Origin: Ianthella basta
Taxonomy: Eukaryota > Porifera > Demospongiae > Verongiida > Ianthellidae
Reading direction: 5' to 3'
NCBI GenBank assembly: GCA_964019415.1
Contig: OZ025868.1
Span: forward strand, 933,501 to 997,500
DNA length: 64,000 nt
Shown: positions 9,853-20,796 of the stretch, in pieces
Position numbering within the stretch: position 1 is the first letter of the stretch
Layout of the letters: each line of letters begins with the position of its first letter
Translations under genes and position numbers: made by a program
Notes under the pieces: model-generated
Told to the model about the DNA's origin: nothing
Databases searched by the model: none
The model's input: only the letters and a program-made list of their open reading frames with translations

Positions 9853-12800
9853 GTAATATAGATACAAACTTTTCTCTAATCCAATCAAAGTCATCTCCCC
9901 TATCTTCTCATGATGATGTCCACGTCACTGGCAACCAATGACAATGTGAGCGCGGAATAGAAGAACTCTTTGGCACCCACAAACCTTCTCGTTACACTCC
10001 TTTGCCGTCTGTCCTTAATACTACTTCATAGGGAGGTCATTCAACGTGAAAATGAAGGAATAGTTTGCAGCCGCTAGGGCATATTACAGCAGATGCAGAA
10101 TGACTGTGATGACGTCATATAAACTTTACGCGCATTTTGCCCACCACGTACGTCTACGGAATGTAGAATCTCACGCGAGGCAATTGGAATGCTTCACAGA
10201 GATTTAGAATCATCATTTAGATGCCCGTTATCATGGCAATGTGATCTATATACAAATAAATATTAGAATGCATGGTAACTGAGCCCTGTTATATTTATTG
10301 GTTTCACCCTAACATATACAAATGTTCCCACATGCCACTGAACCCAAGATTGGCAAACCCCATGCCCTTCTCAGCCACCCTCCATTGGGACCCTCTCTCT
10401 GATGATTGAGGCTCCTTCCTCCCCCTCACCTACACTGTCACCCTCACCAACACCTTCACCTCCCTCCACTTCCCTCCTCCTGACCAACCTCCAACACAGC
10501 ACACAGTACAGCTGGTCAGCACAGGCCATAAATGAGTATGGCACTGGTCCTTCAGCTGTGGACACCTTCAGAGCACCAGATTCAGGTGTGTAGTGACATT
10601 CCATAGATTATATCTACTATGTATTTGCTTTGTTTGTAAACATGCATGTATAAACATTGTTGCATGGTGGCTAAATGACACCCGATGTTATTTCCCACGG
10701 TCCCGATCATTCACAATGTCAGTGCTGTGGCTCTGAGTCTGGCTTCATTTCAAGTGGACATCACACTCCTCACAGATGGAGGACAGGGTGTGACACTGTA
10801 CACTGAGTGTGTGCATGTGTATACCTGTTAACATTACACTGCAGCTGTACTGTTGGACACCATTGACCATTGATATTGCTACATACAACTCCATAGATTG
10901 AGATCAGAGGAGTGAACTACACAGGTGTTGTTAAGAGTTCACTTCAGAATCAGGTGTCAGTGCAGGTCAGTCAACTTGAGCAGAACTTCACCAAAGGAGA
11001 AAGTCACACAGTGATGGTCTTTGTAGCCAATTCTGTTGGAACTAGCAGCACTCAGTCAACACAGCTCATTGTCCCTTGTGAGTTGTTCAACACTACAGTG
11101 CACCACAAGGTCATACAGGTGCTTGTATGCAACTATACACATGCACACCTAATTCCCAGCTCTCTCTCCTCCATCTACATCTCACTTTCTAATTAGTCCC
11201 TCCCAGTGTCACTGTTCCCCCCACTGAACTGAGCCCCACTGACATCCCAGTGTGCTGTGGAAGTGTACAGCTCAACTTGGCCAACCCAGATAACCCAATA
11301 GATGTCACAGTCCTTGCTGATGACACCCTCCACACTGCCAACCAGGTTGTGAGGGACAGAGACTTCCTCTACATCATGGGACTGCAGGCTGGCACAGAGT
11401 ACTCACTCAGAATTGGTCTGTCCAATGTACTTGGAACAGAATGGTCACATCTCTCCTTGGTGAGCCGTTATGGGCATGTGGGGTTATGTGAACTGGCATA
11501 CCTTCATGACAACTGGACTGAAATATGACATCACCACATGTACATACTTCCTTCATTCCTCCCTCCTTTCATCTCCCCCCCCCCCCCCCCCCACTTACCA
11601 ATTCTTCTATGCCCCCTTCCCCTCCTCAGGCCATCCATCTGTCCAACAAGTTGCTCTGAGACTCACCCCCACTGCTGGTAGTCTGAGGGTCCAACTGACT
11701 ACCAAGTGCCCTGGTACCAGGGAGAGCATCCCCCAGTACTCCATCTCAACGTCAACATCACCTTGCAGCAGACGGCAGACAGGACAGCAGACTCTCCCTG
11801 TTACCAACCTGACCACTCCCGTCAGTGGTAGTGAGAAGGTAGCCCTTGATCCAGGGACCTACTCTGTCACTGTCACTGTCACTAACCAACATGGTGACAC
11901 CACATCTGTACCACAGGAGGTCACTGTACCAACTTGGTGTTTGCAGCTCCACTAATTCCTCATGCTCGCTCCTCACGCATGTGGTGTTGTGTGATGTTAC
12001 TATTTGAGATAGTAGTACATTCCTCACTGCTCTTATAGTTCATCCACAATGGTTTATGTTCTTGCTCAGAGTAATGCATGTCATGTGTGTTTATTGTTTG
12101 ACATTGCATGCTGTGTGCCACTATGGTGCACTGTTGGGGTTTGGTTTCACGATGGCTTCTCCATGCAACTGGCCGAACTGAGATGCTCTTAAGTGTAAGT
12201 TGTTGTTGCTTCTTTAAATTATGGGAATTGTCTAATGTAGTGAAGCCTTGGAAACCTGCTCCATGGTCTGCTCTTGTTGTCATTGGTAATTTGGTGCTGT
12301 GTTTTGTGCATGTTACCTTCATATTAGTCAGTGTTTGTATTGGGCAGTATGTGTCACATGGCTTGTTCCTCTTCACCTACAGTGTCTTGCTCAGGAAACA
12401 CTGACCTCCTCCCAGCTGTGATAGCACTCAGTGCTGCTTTGGTCATTGTCATCCTTCTCCTTTGGCCATTTCCACTATCATCTTCTTATACTTAAGTGAG
12501 TCTTGTCTTTCATCTTGCTACTTGTAGCTAATGGTTTCTATGTGTGCATACACACATGTGAGGGAGATGTACCATTGTTACTCACCCCCAAGCACCTAGT
12601 GCAAAGGGGGTAAAGCAATCATTTTGATATGTCTGTCTGTCAGTCAGAATGTTTGACATTTGCCACTCACGCAGTTGATCTATAACACTATACAACCCCA
12701 CGTCTGAGAAAATAATGCCATCGCGACATTCAGTCATGTCTGTGGACCTGGATTCAATCGAAATGGATGGCTTGCCGAGAAATCCCCGTCTTCAGTGGCA

Positions 12801-13689
12801 TTTCCTGGGCTCCTCCATTTTGTTGTGTACTTTTATAGATATTGACCGTGAGCTGAGGCTATGTAGGATGGCTGGTAGCAGTGAAGACCATAAACGTTTT
12901 TCTAGGCATTCGCTGGGTAGTTAATCCTTCACTGAAACGCTCCTTGCTTGTCTCTTAATGCTTTTCTTGCTTGTCTGAGCCAAATCTTCCTCTCCATTCC
13001 TTGAAATTGACTCAGATATTTAGAAGCAATGGCTCAGATGCAAATAAGTGGTTCACTTTTGCTCCGCTCAGAACTGGCCATGCAAACAATTATAGCTCAC
13101 AAGATGCACTCTGCCATATGCATGTGTAGGCAAACGTCTGGGTTTGATTGTCTTCTGTACTACAGCCCGGGAAATCTAGATCTATTAGCCTTTGGCAACA
13201 GTCATCTAATGCACCAGTATAGTGAAGTTTGTAGTACAGTGATGTCTGAGTCCTCTAGCTATAGGCTAAGATACCTTGTGCACAGAAGAAGTAATTTGCT
13301 AAATCTTGTGCATACTGTGCAGGGCTTCATGAAACACAAATGTGAAATCCTTAGAATAAGGAGGTTTAATTTGCAATATAGCTATATGTGTCCCAAAGAA
13401 TTTGTATGAATATGAAAGTTTCTTGTTCACTTTTGCAAGATTCGTAGCTGGTACATAGTCATGAGTCACATGCATCATTCAAATGTTGTCCATACCATGC
13501 AGGACTTCATGAAAATGCAAAATTTATGTGAAATTCCTCGGGATAAGGAGTACATTGTCCTACCAAATTTGTATGCATATGCAGAGCTGGAAAGTTGAAT
13601 TAATGGGAATTCTGGAGAATGGGCCCAATGATGTAGCTACATAACTTACTGGGATGTGTTGGTTTTAAGGGGGTTAAGCTTTAATAAAA

Positions 13690-14110
13690 AAAGTTGATGT
13701 ATACATTGTTAATTAAGTGCAGACAATTAGATGATTCCTGTGATCAGAACACGGGCATAATCTGGAATTTTAGCAGGGACTTCCAGTTTTAGGCTTGTAA
13801 CTTAGGAGTAATGACGTCATATTGCTTCATCAAAATGGCCACCAAAAGAAAGGCAAATAATTTAGCAGCTAAAATCATGCAAAAACGATGTGAAAGTGAA
13901 AGGCAACTGTCTTCTGTAGTGCACCAGCAGAGGGAAACTCTGGTATCAGCACTAAATCATCCTTCAGTACTGGTCTGTAGTTCTTATGGATTCCTTAGTG
14001 TACTATGGAAGTAGCCAGCTAGCTATGCTGGAGACTAAGTTTAGTGTGTGTGTGAGTTGGAGGTGCAGTAGAAATGCGTGTGACACTCGCCTATTGCGTG
14101 TGTCTTGGCA
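13690..14110 (+). repeat. Dispersed repeat, copy 1 of a diverged pair
   Basis: Aligns along its length, with many substitutions, to 14950-15325. Shared blocks include GTTGATGTATACATTGTTAA versus GTTGATGTGTACATTGTTAA, AATGACGTCAT, GAAAGGC(A/G)ACTGTCTT and AGCTAGCTATGCTGGAGA. One copy is in the copy A intron before the tail exon, the other is downstream of the gene. No coding frame is shared. Confidence 0.6.
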
Positions 14111-14949
14111 GGTATGCATATGCAATTGTCCCCCTGGTTCAAGTTTGCATGGTATCTGATAGCTAGTCATGTGTCACATCCATCTTTCGCTGCATGTATA
14201 GGAAACATTTGACAACCACATCTTATGTTTCTGTAGGAAATTGGAAAATGTCTGCAATCCTGAATAATATGAAAGGTCCCAACTCCCATTATGATGAAGT
14301 GGAAATGGGACCACAGAGCCTCCCAAAATCCCATTCCAAATCCGCAACTGAGCTTCAGTATGGAGTGTGTGGAGGGGGTGTGACCAGCACTGATCTTGCA
14401 ATGGAGGAGAACCCTGCTTATGAGTCAGTGGATGTAGCAGCTACAAGGCCGTGAACAAAATTGGAGTAATGGATACATAATGATGTTGTGTCTTCATGTG
14501 TGTGTATCTGCATTTGTGTGAGTTCCTAAGTCTTCCTGGTGCATTAGGTACTGTGTAGTGCTGTCTTTTGAAAATGCTTCAAGAAGCACCCATGGCTAGT
14601 TATAATGTTTATAAATGTATGATTTGTATGCAGTTCACTACTGTAACAGCTAGAGTTATATCACAGTTTGTTGGCTTTGTATTAACTTTATTCAATGCTC
14701 TACTTACTAGCTAGCACTGTCATGGAGAATGAGCTGACTTTGAGTGTACTCGTTGCCATGATAATGGATTCCATTTCTCATCAGTGACTCTGAGTGGTAC
14801 ACACACACTTTGCCAGTCCCATGGGCATGCAGGCAAGTTGTAATAGGGACAGTTCTCTAGTTCTGAAGCTAGCTGTCTGGATAATCATTCTTAAGCTAAC
14901 CTCTAAGACTGACTCTGACCAAGTCTACATGGTGGAATTAACTTCATTC

Positions 14950-15325
14950 AGTTGATGTGTACATTGTTAATCAAGTACCTCGGGCACAGTCTGGAATTTT
15001 AGTTTGGGGGGCTTTCAGATTATGCTTGCAACTGATGTGCAATGACGTCATTTTACATCATCAGAATGGCTGCCTAACAGTAGGTAAACATTTTAGAAGC
15101 TAAAATTAAGGGGAACATTGTGGAGGTGAAAGGCGACTGTCTTTTGTAGTGAATTAGCAGAGGAAACATTCAGTATCAGCACTATTTCATCCCCCAGTAC
15201 AGGTTTTCAATACTTTTGAACTCCTTAGTTGCTATTCAGCTAGCTATGCTGGAGATTGAGTTTGCTGTGCGTGTGAGATGGAGTAGTAGAAATGCGTGTG
15301 ACGCACGCCTAATGCACGTATTCTT
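14950..15325 (+). repeat. Dispersed repeat, copy 2 of a diverged pair
   Basis: Second copy of the repeat at 13690-14110, same orientation, downstream of the copy A stop. The 840 bp between the two copies includes the end of copy A, so the pair could have arisen by duplication of the gene's 3' end or from two insertions. Confidence 0.55.
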
Positions 15326-15370
15326 CTTACAGCATTCTAAAACCAACGATATGGAAATGCGATAGGCAGT

Positions 15371-15381
15371 GGGGAATCCCC
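15371..15381. promoter_or_regulatory. kappaB-like motif upstream of 5' remnant
   Basis: GGGGAATCCCC, a full match to the kappaB consensus (its complement GGGGATTCCCC is a classical Rel site), followed by TAG. The same 11-mer with flanking CTAG occurs upstream of the first exons at 20797 and 55713. Here it is 378 bases from the ATG rather than 30-80. Confidence 0.45.
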
Positions 15382-15758
15382 TAGCTGGTTACCCCACGCG
15401 ATTGCCCTAACTACTTTAGAACCCCCCTTTCGGGAATCCTAGATCCACCACTGGAATAGCTTAAGCTAGCTGCGTATATAGCTAGCTACACAGATTGCTA
15501 GCTAAACATATATCATAGGTCATTGCATTTGATTGTTACTTGCACTGTATTATTATAAATTATACAGTATGAACCCAGCTGCAGTCCATGTGTTTCATAG
15601 CTAGCATGTCATACATTTATTATAATACAGTTTATGCTTACATTCCTATTTTCTTGTTTACACTTTTGCTTCTATAATGCTAGATAGCTATAGCTATCCT
15701 GCGTGGGGTATGTACTCTATGAGTACTCTAGTTAAGACCTTCCACACATCTTGGTGAA

Positions 15759-16510
15759 ATGGAGGGAGTTGCAACTTCTCACAGTAGTCTCAGGCTTCTT
15801 CTCTTCTGCGTAGGTATGAGCGTTTTGGTAGACTTTTAGTTATCGCTTTAGAGTTGAAATTGTTCCAGGGGATTGCTACGTTAGGAGTGTGGCAGCTGCT
15901 ATTGCAACCTCACCTCCTCTCGGCGAGAACCAACTAGCTACACATGTACCTTTTGTATATACAAGGGGGAACAGCAGAATTAAGGGTAGAAACTGGCAGA
16001 TGGTGTGGGTTAAGTAGGGGCGAGTGACTTTGTAAGAACTGTGACAATGGTGAAGTGGAAGGTGTCAAGCACTTTATGTGCCGGTGTGTATTTGTGGCAG
16101 AAGAGAGGAGAGAAATGGCAAGGCTGATGAATGAGATAGAGGTCAGATGGGAGAGCATGGAGGACGATGAGAGGGTGATATGGGTACTGGAGGAGGCATG
16201 CAGAGATGGAGGAGTGTGGAAGGTGCTGCAGAGGATGTGGCGGAAATGGACAAGCTGCTCTAAAAGAACTATGCCCATTGTGAGTCTTTTGATGCTTTGT
16301 TACATTCAATTATATTATAGTGCTGCATGGGGCTGACACCCTAGTGTTTGTATTACAATACAGTGCACTTAAATAATTATAATAATATTAATACACGTTT
16401 TACTTTTGACTGTACATCTGTGGTCGACCATTCAGCTAAGACACGCTGTTCTCTTAATTGATTATCATTGTCTGTACCTTTAGCTAAATCTGGCAACTTG
16501 AACTCATTTA
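15759..16510 (+). pseudogene. 5' remnant of an Ig/FN3 receptor copy (first exon and intron)
   Basis: First exon 15759-15813 encodes MEGVATSHSSLRLLLFCV and ends at a GTATGAG donor in phase 1; it is a close match to the copy B signal-peptide exon. The intron aligns to copy B intron 1 on both sides of a LINE fragment inserted at about 15962-16395. The acceptor CTTTAG at 16478-16483 survives, but the following exon sequence diverges within about 15 bases and no Ig exon follows. It is a truncated duplicate with no remaining receptor coding capacity beyond the leader. Confidence 0.7.
15962..16395 (+). pseudogene. LINE C-terminal fragment
   Basis: Interrupts sequence that is continuous in copy B (between GTATATAC and GTTTTAC). 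It reads RVETGRWCGLSRGE, a stop, then LCKNCDNGEVEGVKHFMCRC and a helical region ending near 16320. The C-x2-C...H...C arrangement followed by R is the zinc-knuckle tail found after the reverse transcriptase of several LINE clades. No catalytic part is present, as expected of a 5'-truncated insertion. Confidence 0.6.
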
Positions 16511-16871
16511 GTGTGTATGTTGAGAGTCGAGTGGTAGGCCTTATGCATCACTGAGAAAAGGCTCATTAAGAACACCTGAGTTGTGCAATTCTAACGGGCC
16601 CCTGGGACATGAAACCGTAGCCTTTTTGCGCCACTCTGCACTGTGACCTACGATATTGTTACCCAATGTTGTCTGATTCGCTGCACGATTTCATTTGCCC
16701 TTCTTAGATTATCCATTCGCGCTATCAGAGGATCAAGATTGCTGCATCACCCGATTGCTCCATTTGATTTCACACTCATGCATGTTGAAGCCCAAGTGAT
16801 GGGGTAACCATGACTAACTACAACTATGACATTTGGTTTGTATCTGTTGTGTTGGTTGTTTATTATCCAAG

Positions 16872-17060
16872 GCAGTGCGCATGTGTGCCTTCTGTATTAT
16901 TGGGGCGAGCCTGTGCGAGCCCCTTCCCTTACGAGTAGTACGTCTGTTTGGGCCACGGGGGAAAGTTTTGGCGTAATATATTGGTCAGCGGTCTGCATAA
17001 CATTTTGGCCAGGGGCCTGCAACTCGCAGTAGGTGTACTTGGTCGCACTATCGATGCATA
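16872..17060 (-). repeat. Dispersed repeat family R, copy 1
   Basis: The reverse complement shares ordered blocks with 36576-36760 and 38165-38460: ATAATGATATGCA, a central CTACTGC.., ACGCCAAAACTTTCCCCCGTGGCCCAAACAGA-like text, and GGGGCGAGCC. The family looks like a non-autonomous element; its exact ends were not resolved. Confidence 0.55.
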
Positions 17061-17205
17061 TCATTATACCTGCACGGGGGCCCACACAATGGATAGGGTC
17101 AATACAATGTGAGTCGACCCACGGCATGCTACAGCTATGGATCGCACCACGGGCAATTCTACGGACCATAGACTGTCAGACTCGCCCAACGACAGATAGG
17201 ACCGC

Positions 17206-18530
17206 ATGCACAGTAGGAGAGAGAGAGAGAATGGGCCCAGCGTGCCTCGGAAACGCCAGAACAGATGGAAGAATGGTGCCGAGTGCGGAGAGAGCGCGAC
17301 AGGCCTAGGGCCAGGCGGGCTGCCCAGCTGCAGAGAACGGACGTCGCGAGAAGTTATCCTTAGGTCAGCGCGCAGTAGAATACAATGTACGAGGCAGCTG
17401 CACAGGAGGGAACAGAACCAGGAAACAGAGGAAAGTCGCCAAGCTGACCCAGTTAGTAGAAGCAAGAGTGCGCAGAAGAGACAGCACAAGAGAATGGAAG
17501 GGGATTATTGTGCTTACTGTTTAATGCATGCATCACTGAAACAGTCACTGCGTGGCGCTTCCTCAGGGTCGCCCGACAATGCTTGGCATTCACTAGTTAA
17601 AAACCCAAACCACCCTCAGCGTCCTCAACCGCACACGCCAAAGCCCTGATGAGAACACTGAACAGCAGTCTAACCAAAGGACACGCAGCCTATTGGAGCC
17701 ACCACCTGGAGTCCCTATCAGTACAGTCCAAGTTTCTGGATGTGGTTGCTCTTGAACAACAGTCCAATGCATGGTCACGGATCATGTTCTCCCTCCCAGC
17801 TGGACAGATGTCCTTCATGAACCGAGCTGGTATTGACTGCCTACCCACACCAGTGAACCTCTGCCGATGGAGACTACAATCTGACCCCTCCTGCCCCTTG
17901 TGCTGCTCACGACCATGCACAGTCAACCACATCTTGAACTGTTGTCCAACTGCCCTGACGCAGGATCGCTACACATGGCGTCATGACTCTGTTTTGGCCC
18001 ACACTGTGGACATCTTGAGGTCCCACCTCCCTGATGGCTCTACACTGTACGCAGACCTGCCAGGCCACAGGGCATTGGACAATCCTCCATCAACTGTGCC
18101 CCTATCCATTGTTCCGACCACTGCCCGCCCAGACATTGTCATCATCCAGGACAAAACTATCAAACTGCTGGAGCTCACAGTACCAGCAAACACAGTGACA
18201 CACATCACAAATGCCCGGATGAGAAAACAATCCAAGCAAAACTACATTGCCCTCACAAACGATCTTGAGGTTGCAGTTTTTTTTGCAGTCCTGGACACCC
18301 TGGAAATAGGCTCCCTCGGTCATTTCACCAAAGAGGCAATCACCACCATTCAAACCATCCTCCCAACGCAGACCAGACGATCAATCGCGAATCTCCTATC
18401 CGAACTAAGCAAGGTCGCAGTAGCATGCTCAGCCCACATCTTCCAAGCAAGATGTAGTACAGATTGGAACCCAAACACACCTCTAATCCATCCTTTCACG
18501 TCAGCGTCCATTTAACAGTCATTTATCTCT
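17206..18530 (+). pseudogene. 3' part of an R2/NeSL-type (restriction-like endonuclease) LINE
   Basis: Two overlapping frames (17206-17649 and 17649-18515) form the C-terminal part of a non-LTR retrotransposon. The second reads SFMNRAGIDCLPTPVNLCRW, then a zinc motif CPLCC...CTVNHILNCCP, then RYTWRHDSVL, and finally ARPDIVIIQDKTIKLLELTV. The zinc motif followed by PD...D...ELT corresponds to the restriction-like endonuclease placed C-terminal to RT in R2-type clades. Reverse transcriptase catalytic motifs are absent, so this is 5'-truncated. The stop is at about 18513-18515, followed by an A/T-rich 3' region. Clade assignment is inference. Confidence 0.65.
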
Positions 18531-19107
18531 GTCACCAAACTATTTATTAATCAACTCATTTTATCTCAGTTCATAAGCTCATCTCTACCTTGTATTTACT
18601 TACAAGCTTGCCAGGCATCCCTTCCCAGCTGAATGCTGGTCTGGGTATACGCCTGTGTCCGAGTTTTCTCATGCTCTATGTATATGTATATGCATGGTGT
18701 ATGTTGCAGTCATAATTATGACGTTTTTCAACAATATGAGGTTAGGTATAATTTACGGACCGTAACGGGCCGGACCGGACCATACATTAAATAGGACCGT
18801 CCGAAAAATGGCTGAATCGGTATAAATGTCGGACCGCCGGTATAAAATTCGGATCAAGTTCAGTCGATCCTGAGCATACATTTGACCATTTGAACAAAAA
18901 GGCTGCTGGAAGCCTGATATGTTACCGCCGGTGCAGCGCTTCCGCGAAGAATAGCTAGAGCCGCACTTCGCCGTCTTTCTTGTAAACAGCTAGCTAAGTG
19001 CGAACAAGATTTTGCATAGTGCTAGTGACTGGTGTTTAACTGTAAGGCGATAGATGACGGTATATATAAAGCAAGAAGGTGCGATTTAGGTGATAATCCT
19101 GAGTGAT

Positions 19108-19727
19108 ATGGAACCTGCAAGTGAGGAGATTCCCGTGTTGGAAAGAACGAATCAAGAACTTTCTGCATCAAGAGCGCATGATCTTCTGCAAGATACAGAG
19201 AGCGCAGCAGCCTTACCGCCCATCAGCCCCCTAGGAGGAACTGTCTTCCTGTACTACAATCCAGGGAAAGAAGGTAAGCATCCAGAGCTGCGGGCGTAGT
19301 GCAAGAATATCGCGCACGCATGCGATTAAGCAATCTCCTGTATGGAATATAATACAGTTTTCATCACTAGGAAATGATATGCATGATACAATAAGCCAAT
19401 AGGATAGCTACAGACATAAAAGTTGTAATAAAACATAAATACAAATAATCAAATTACATCAAGTACTAATAGCATGAATTAGCTAAATAACAATGTCATA
19501 TGGACTTTACAGGTGACTGGAAAGCTGATGGTTACCGTTGGTTCCAAAACGGGCGTAAACGTCTACCAACTTCTAATCCAGTGGTGGAGAAGACTTATTA
19601 CGTACTGCTTGTTGATGGAGATGCGGGTCCAGCCAAGAATAAGGAGTTCAAGAAGGTCATATACCACCTGGCTGATGACCCAAAAGGGAAACAAGGGACC
19701 CTCATTCAGTACTTGGGCGAGTTCTAG
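19108..19727 (+). CDS. Unrecognised two-exon gene carried by TIR element
   Basis: Exon 1 19108-19273 starts MEPASEEIPVLERTNQELSA and ends at a GTAAGC donor in phase 1; exon 2 19513-19727 begins after CTTTACAG and ends with TAG. Together they give 126 aa. Exon 2 reads GDWKADGYRWFQNGRKRLP, then NPVVEKTYYVLL, KVIYHLADD and LIQYLGEF. The WKADGYRW...NG...LP..NP pattern resembles uncharacterised proteins seen with transposons in cnidarians and sponges, perhaps a small DNA-binding fold, but I cannot name a family. Intron and exon phases are consistent, arguing that the splice model is real. Confidence 0.55.
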
Positions 19728-19804
19728 TGAAATATGTACATGGGGAAAAGAAAAGATAAGACATAATTCTAATGTACAATAACGTAGTCATAAGTGAGGA
19801 CTGC

Positions 19805-20330
19805 CCTGCATAGTGTGTGTAGTGGAAGTGTGTAGGGAGTGTCATGTGTAGTGGGAGTGTGTATGGAGTGTCCTGTGTAGTGGGAGTGTGTATGGAATGT
19901 CCTGTGTAGTGGGAGTGTGTATACAGTGTCCTGTGTAGTGGGAGTGTGTATGGAGTGTCCAGTGTAGTGGGAGTGTGTATGGAATGACCTGTGTAGTGGA
20001 AGTGTGTATGGAGTGTCCAGTGTAGTGGGAGTGTGTATGGAGTATCCTGTGCAGTGGGAGTGGGTATACAGTGTCCTGTGTAGTGGGAGTGTGTTACGGA
20101 GTGTCCTGTGTAGTGGGAGTGTGTATGGAGTATCATGTGTAGTGGGAGTGTGTATACAGTGTCCTGTGTAGTGGGAGTGTGTATGGAGTGTCCAGTGTAG
20201 TGGGAGTGTGTATGGAATGGCCTGTGTAGTGGGAGTGTGTATGGAGTATCCTGTGTAGTGGAAGTGTGTATGGAGTATCCTGTGCAGTGGGAGTGTGTAT
20301 ACAGTGTCCTGTGTAGTGGGAGTGAGAGAA
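19805..20330. repeat. Minisatellite, 29-bp unit, about 18 copies
   Basis: Unit near GTCCTGTGTAGTGGGAGTGT plus GTATGGA, varying in a few positions (for example ATACAGTGTCC alternatives). It lies between the two-exon gene and the right end of the TIR element. The complementary strand is open in two frames and would give a Thr/His-rich peptide, which is an artefact of the repeat. Confidence 0.9.
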
Positions 20331-20758
20331 GTATACATAGTATTATAGATTAATTGCTCAAAGGTTGGCCTTCAACTCTGAGCTCCAGATTCCTCCAGTT
20401 GAGTAACCTAGTCATTTCGTTCGGACCCGATACCAATAGCTATTGAAGAAATAGTGACTAACAGTGCACGCAGGTAGAAAGGAAGTAGCTACATGCACAG
20501 CACTTATCTTGATTTTGTCCAGGGAAAGCTGAAACTTGCGCATGCTCGCTTGTACTTGAAAGGGAATGGGGATTGCTTCTCCTGCCTCCCGCCATCACCA
20601 GCTGCAGACACCCATTCGCGTGTGGTCCGTAAATTATACCGCTGAACTATCGGACCGGACGGTCCGGTCCGGTCCATCACGGTCCGTAAATTATACCCGA
20701 CCTACTATGATTCCGAATGTTGTTCAATAATTCCGACCTACGGAAGTTGTAAGGCGTT

Positions 20759-20769
20759 GGGGAATCCCC
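20759..20769. promoter_or_regulatory. kappaB-like motif 28 bp upstream of copy B ATG
   Basis: GGGGAATCCCC followed by TAG, identical to 15371-15381 and 55624-55634. It would fall in the core promoter or 5' leader. NF-kappaB exists in sponges and cnidarians, so Rel control of this receptor is possible but inferred only from the motif. Confidence 0.5.
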
Positions 20770-20796
20770 TAGTCTCGCACAGTACGTCATCAGGGA

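Larger units (their letters stand above)
1..14454 (+). pseudogene. Ig/FN3 type I receptor, copy A (decayed)
   Basis: Decayed member of the tandem receptor family; its 5' end is left of the window. Exons found by alignment to copies B and C: Ig1 1-101 (3' part), Ig2 415-683, Ig3 9446-9704, FN3-1 about 10322-10585, FN3-2 in two exons 10701-10804 and 10897-11077, FN3-3 11197-11459, FN3-4 11630 to about 11931, membrane helix 12383-12495, tail 14237-14454. Lesions seen: one T missing in a T run at 474-482; TGA at 9565-9567 and a small deletion in Ig3; lost acceptor AG before FN3-1; altered acceptor and donor around 10701-10804; a 13-base deletion in FN3-3; lost donor after FN3-4; 4-base deletion in the helix exon. 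The tail still reads EENPAY before its stop. The number of independent lesions makes a functional product unlikely. The LINE at 979-9168 sits in its Ig2-Ig3 intron. Confidence 0.85.
18739..20703. mobile_element. TIR element with GGTATAATTTACGGACCGT ends
   Basis: Left end AGGTTAGGTATAATTTACGG and right end are inverted repeats of about 25 bp with two mismatches, followed by more GGACCGGACC-rich subterminal repeats on both sides (18765-18840 and 20625-20680). Inside are a small two-exon gene (19108-19727) and a 29-bp minisatellite (19805-20330). No exact target-site duplication was found and no transposase domain recognised, so the superfamily is open. Confidence 0.7.

Noticed and set aside
19769-20338. 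Long minus-strand frames giving Thr/His-rich protein
   Set aside because: They are reading frames through a 29-bp minisatellite; no start context, no splice support, and composition follows the repeat.
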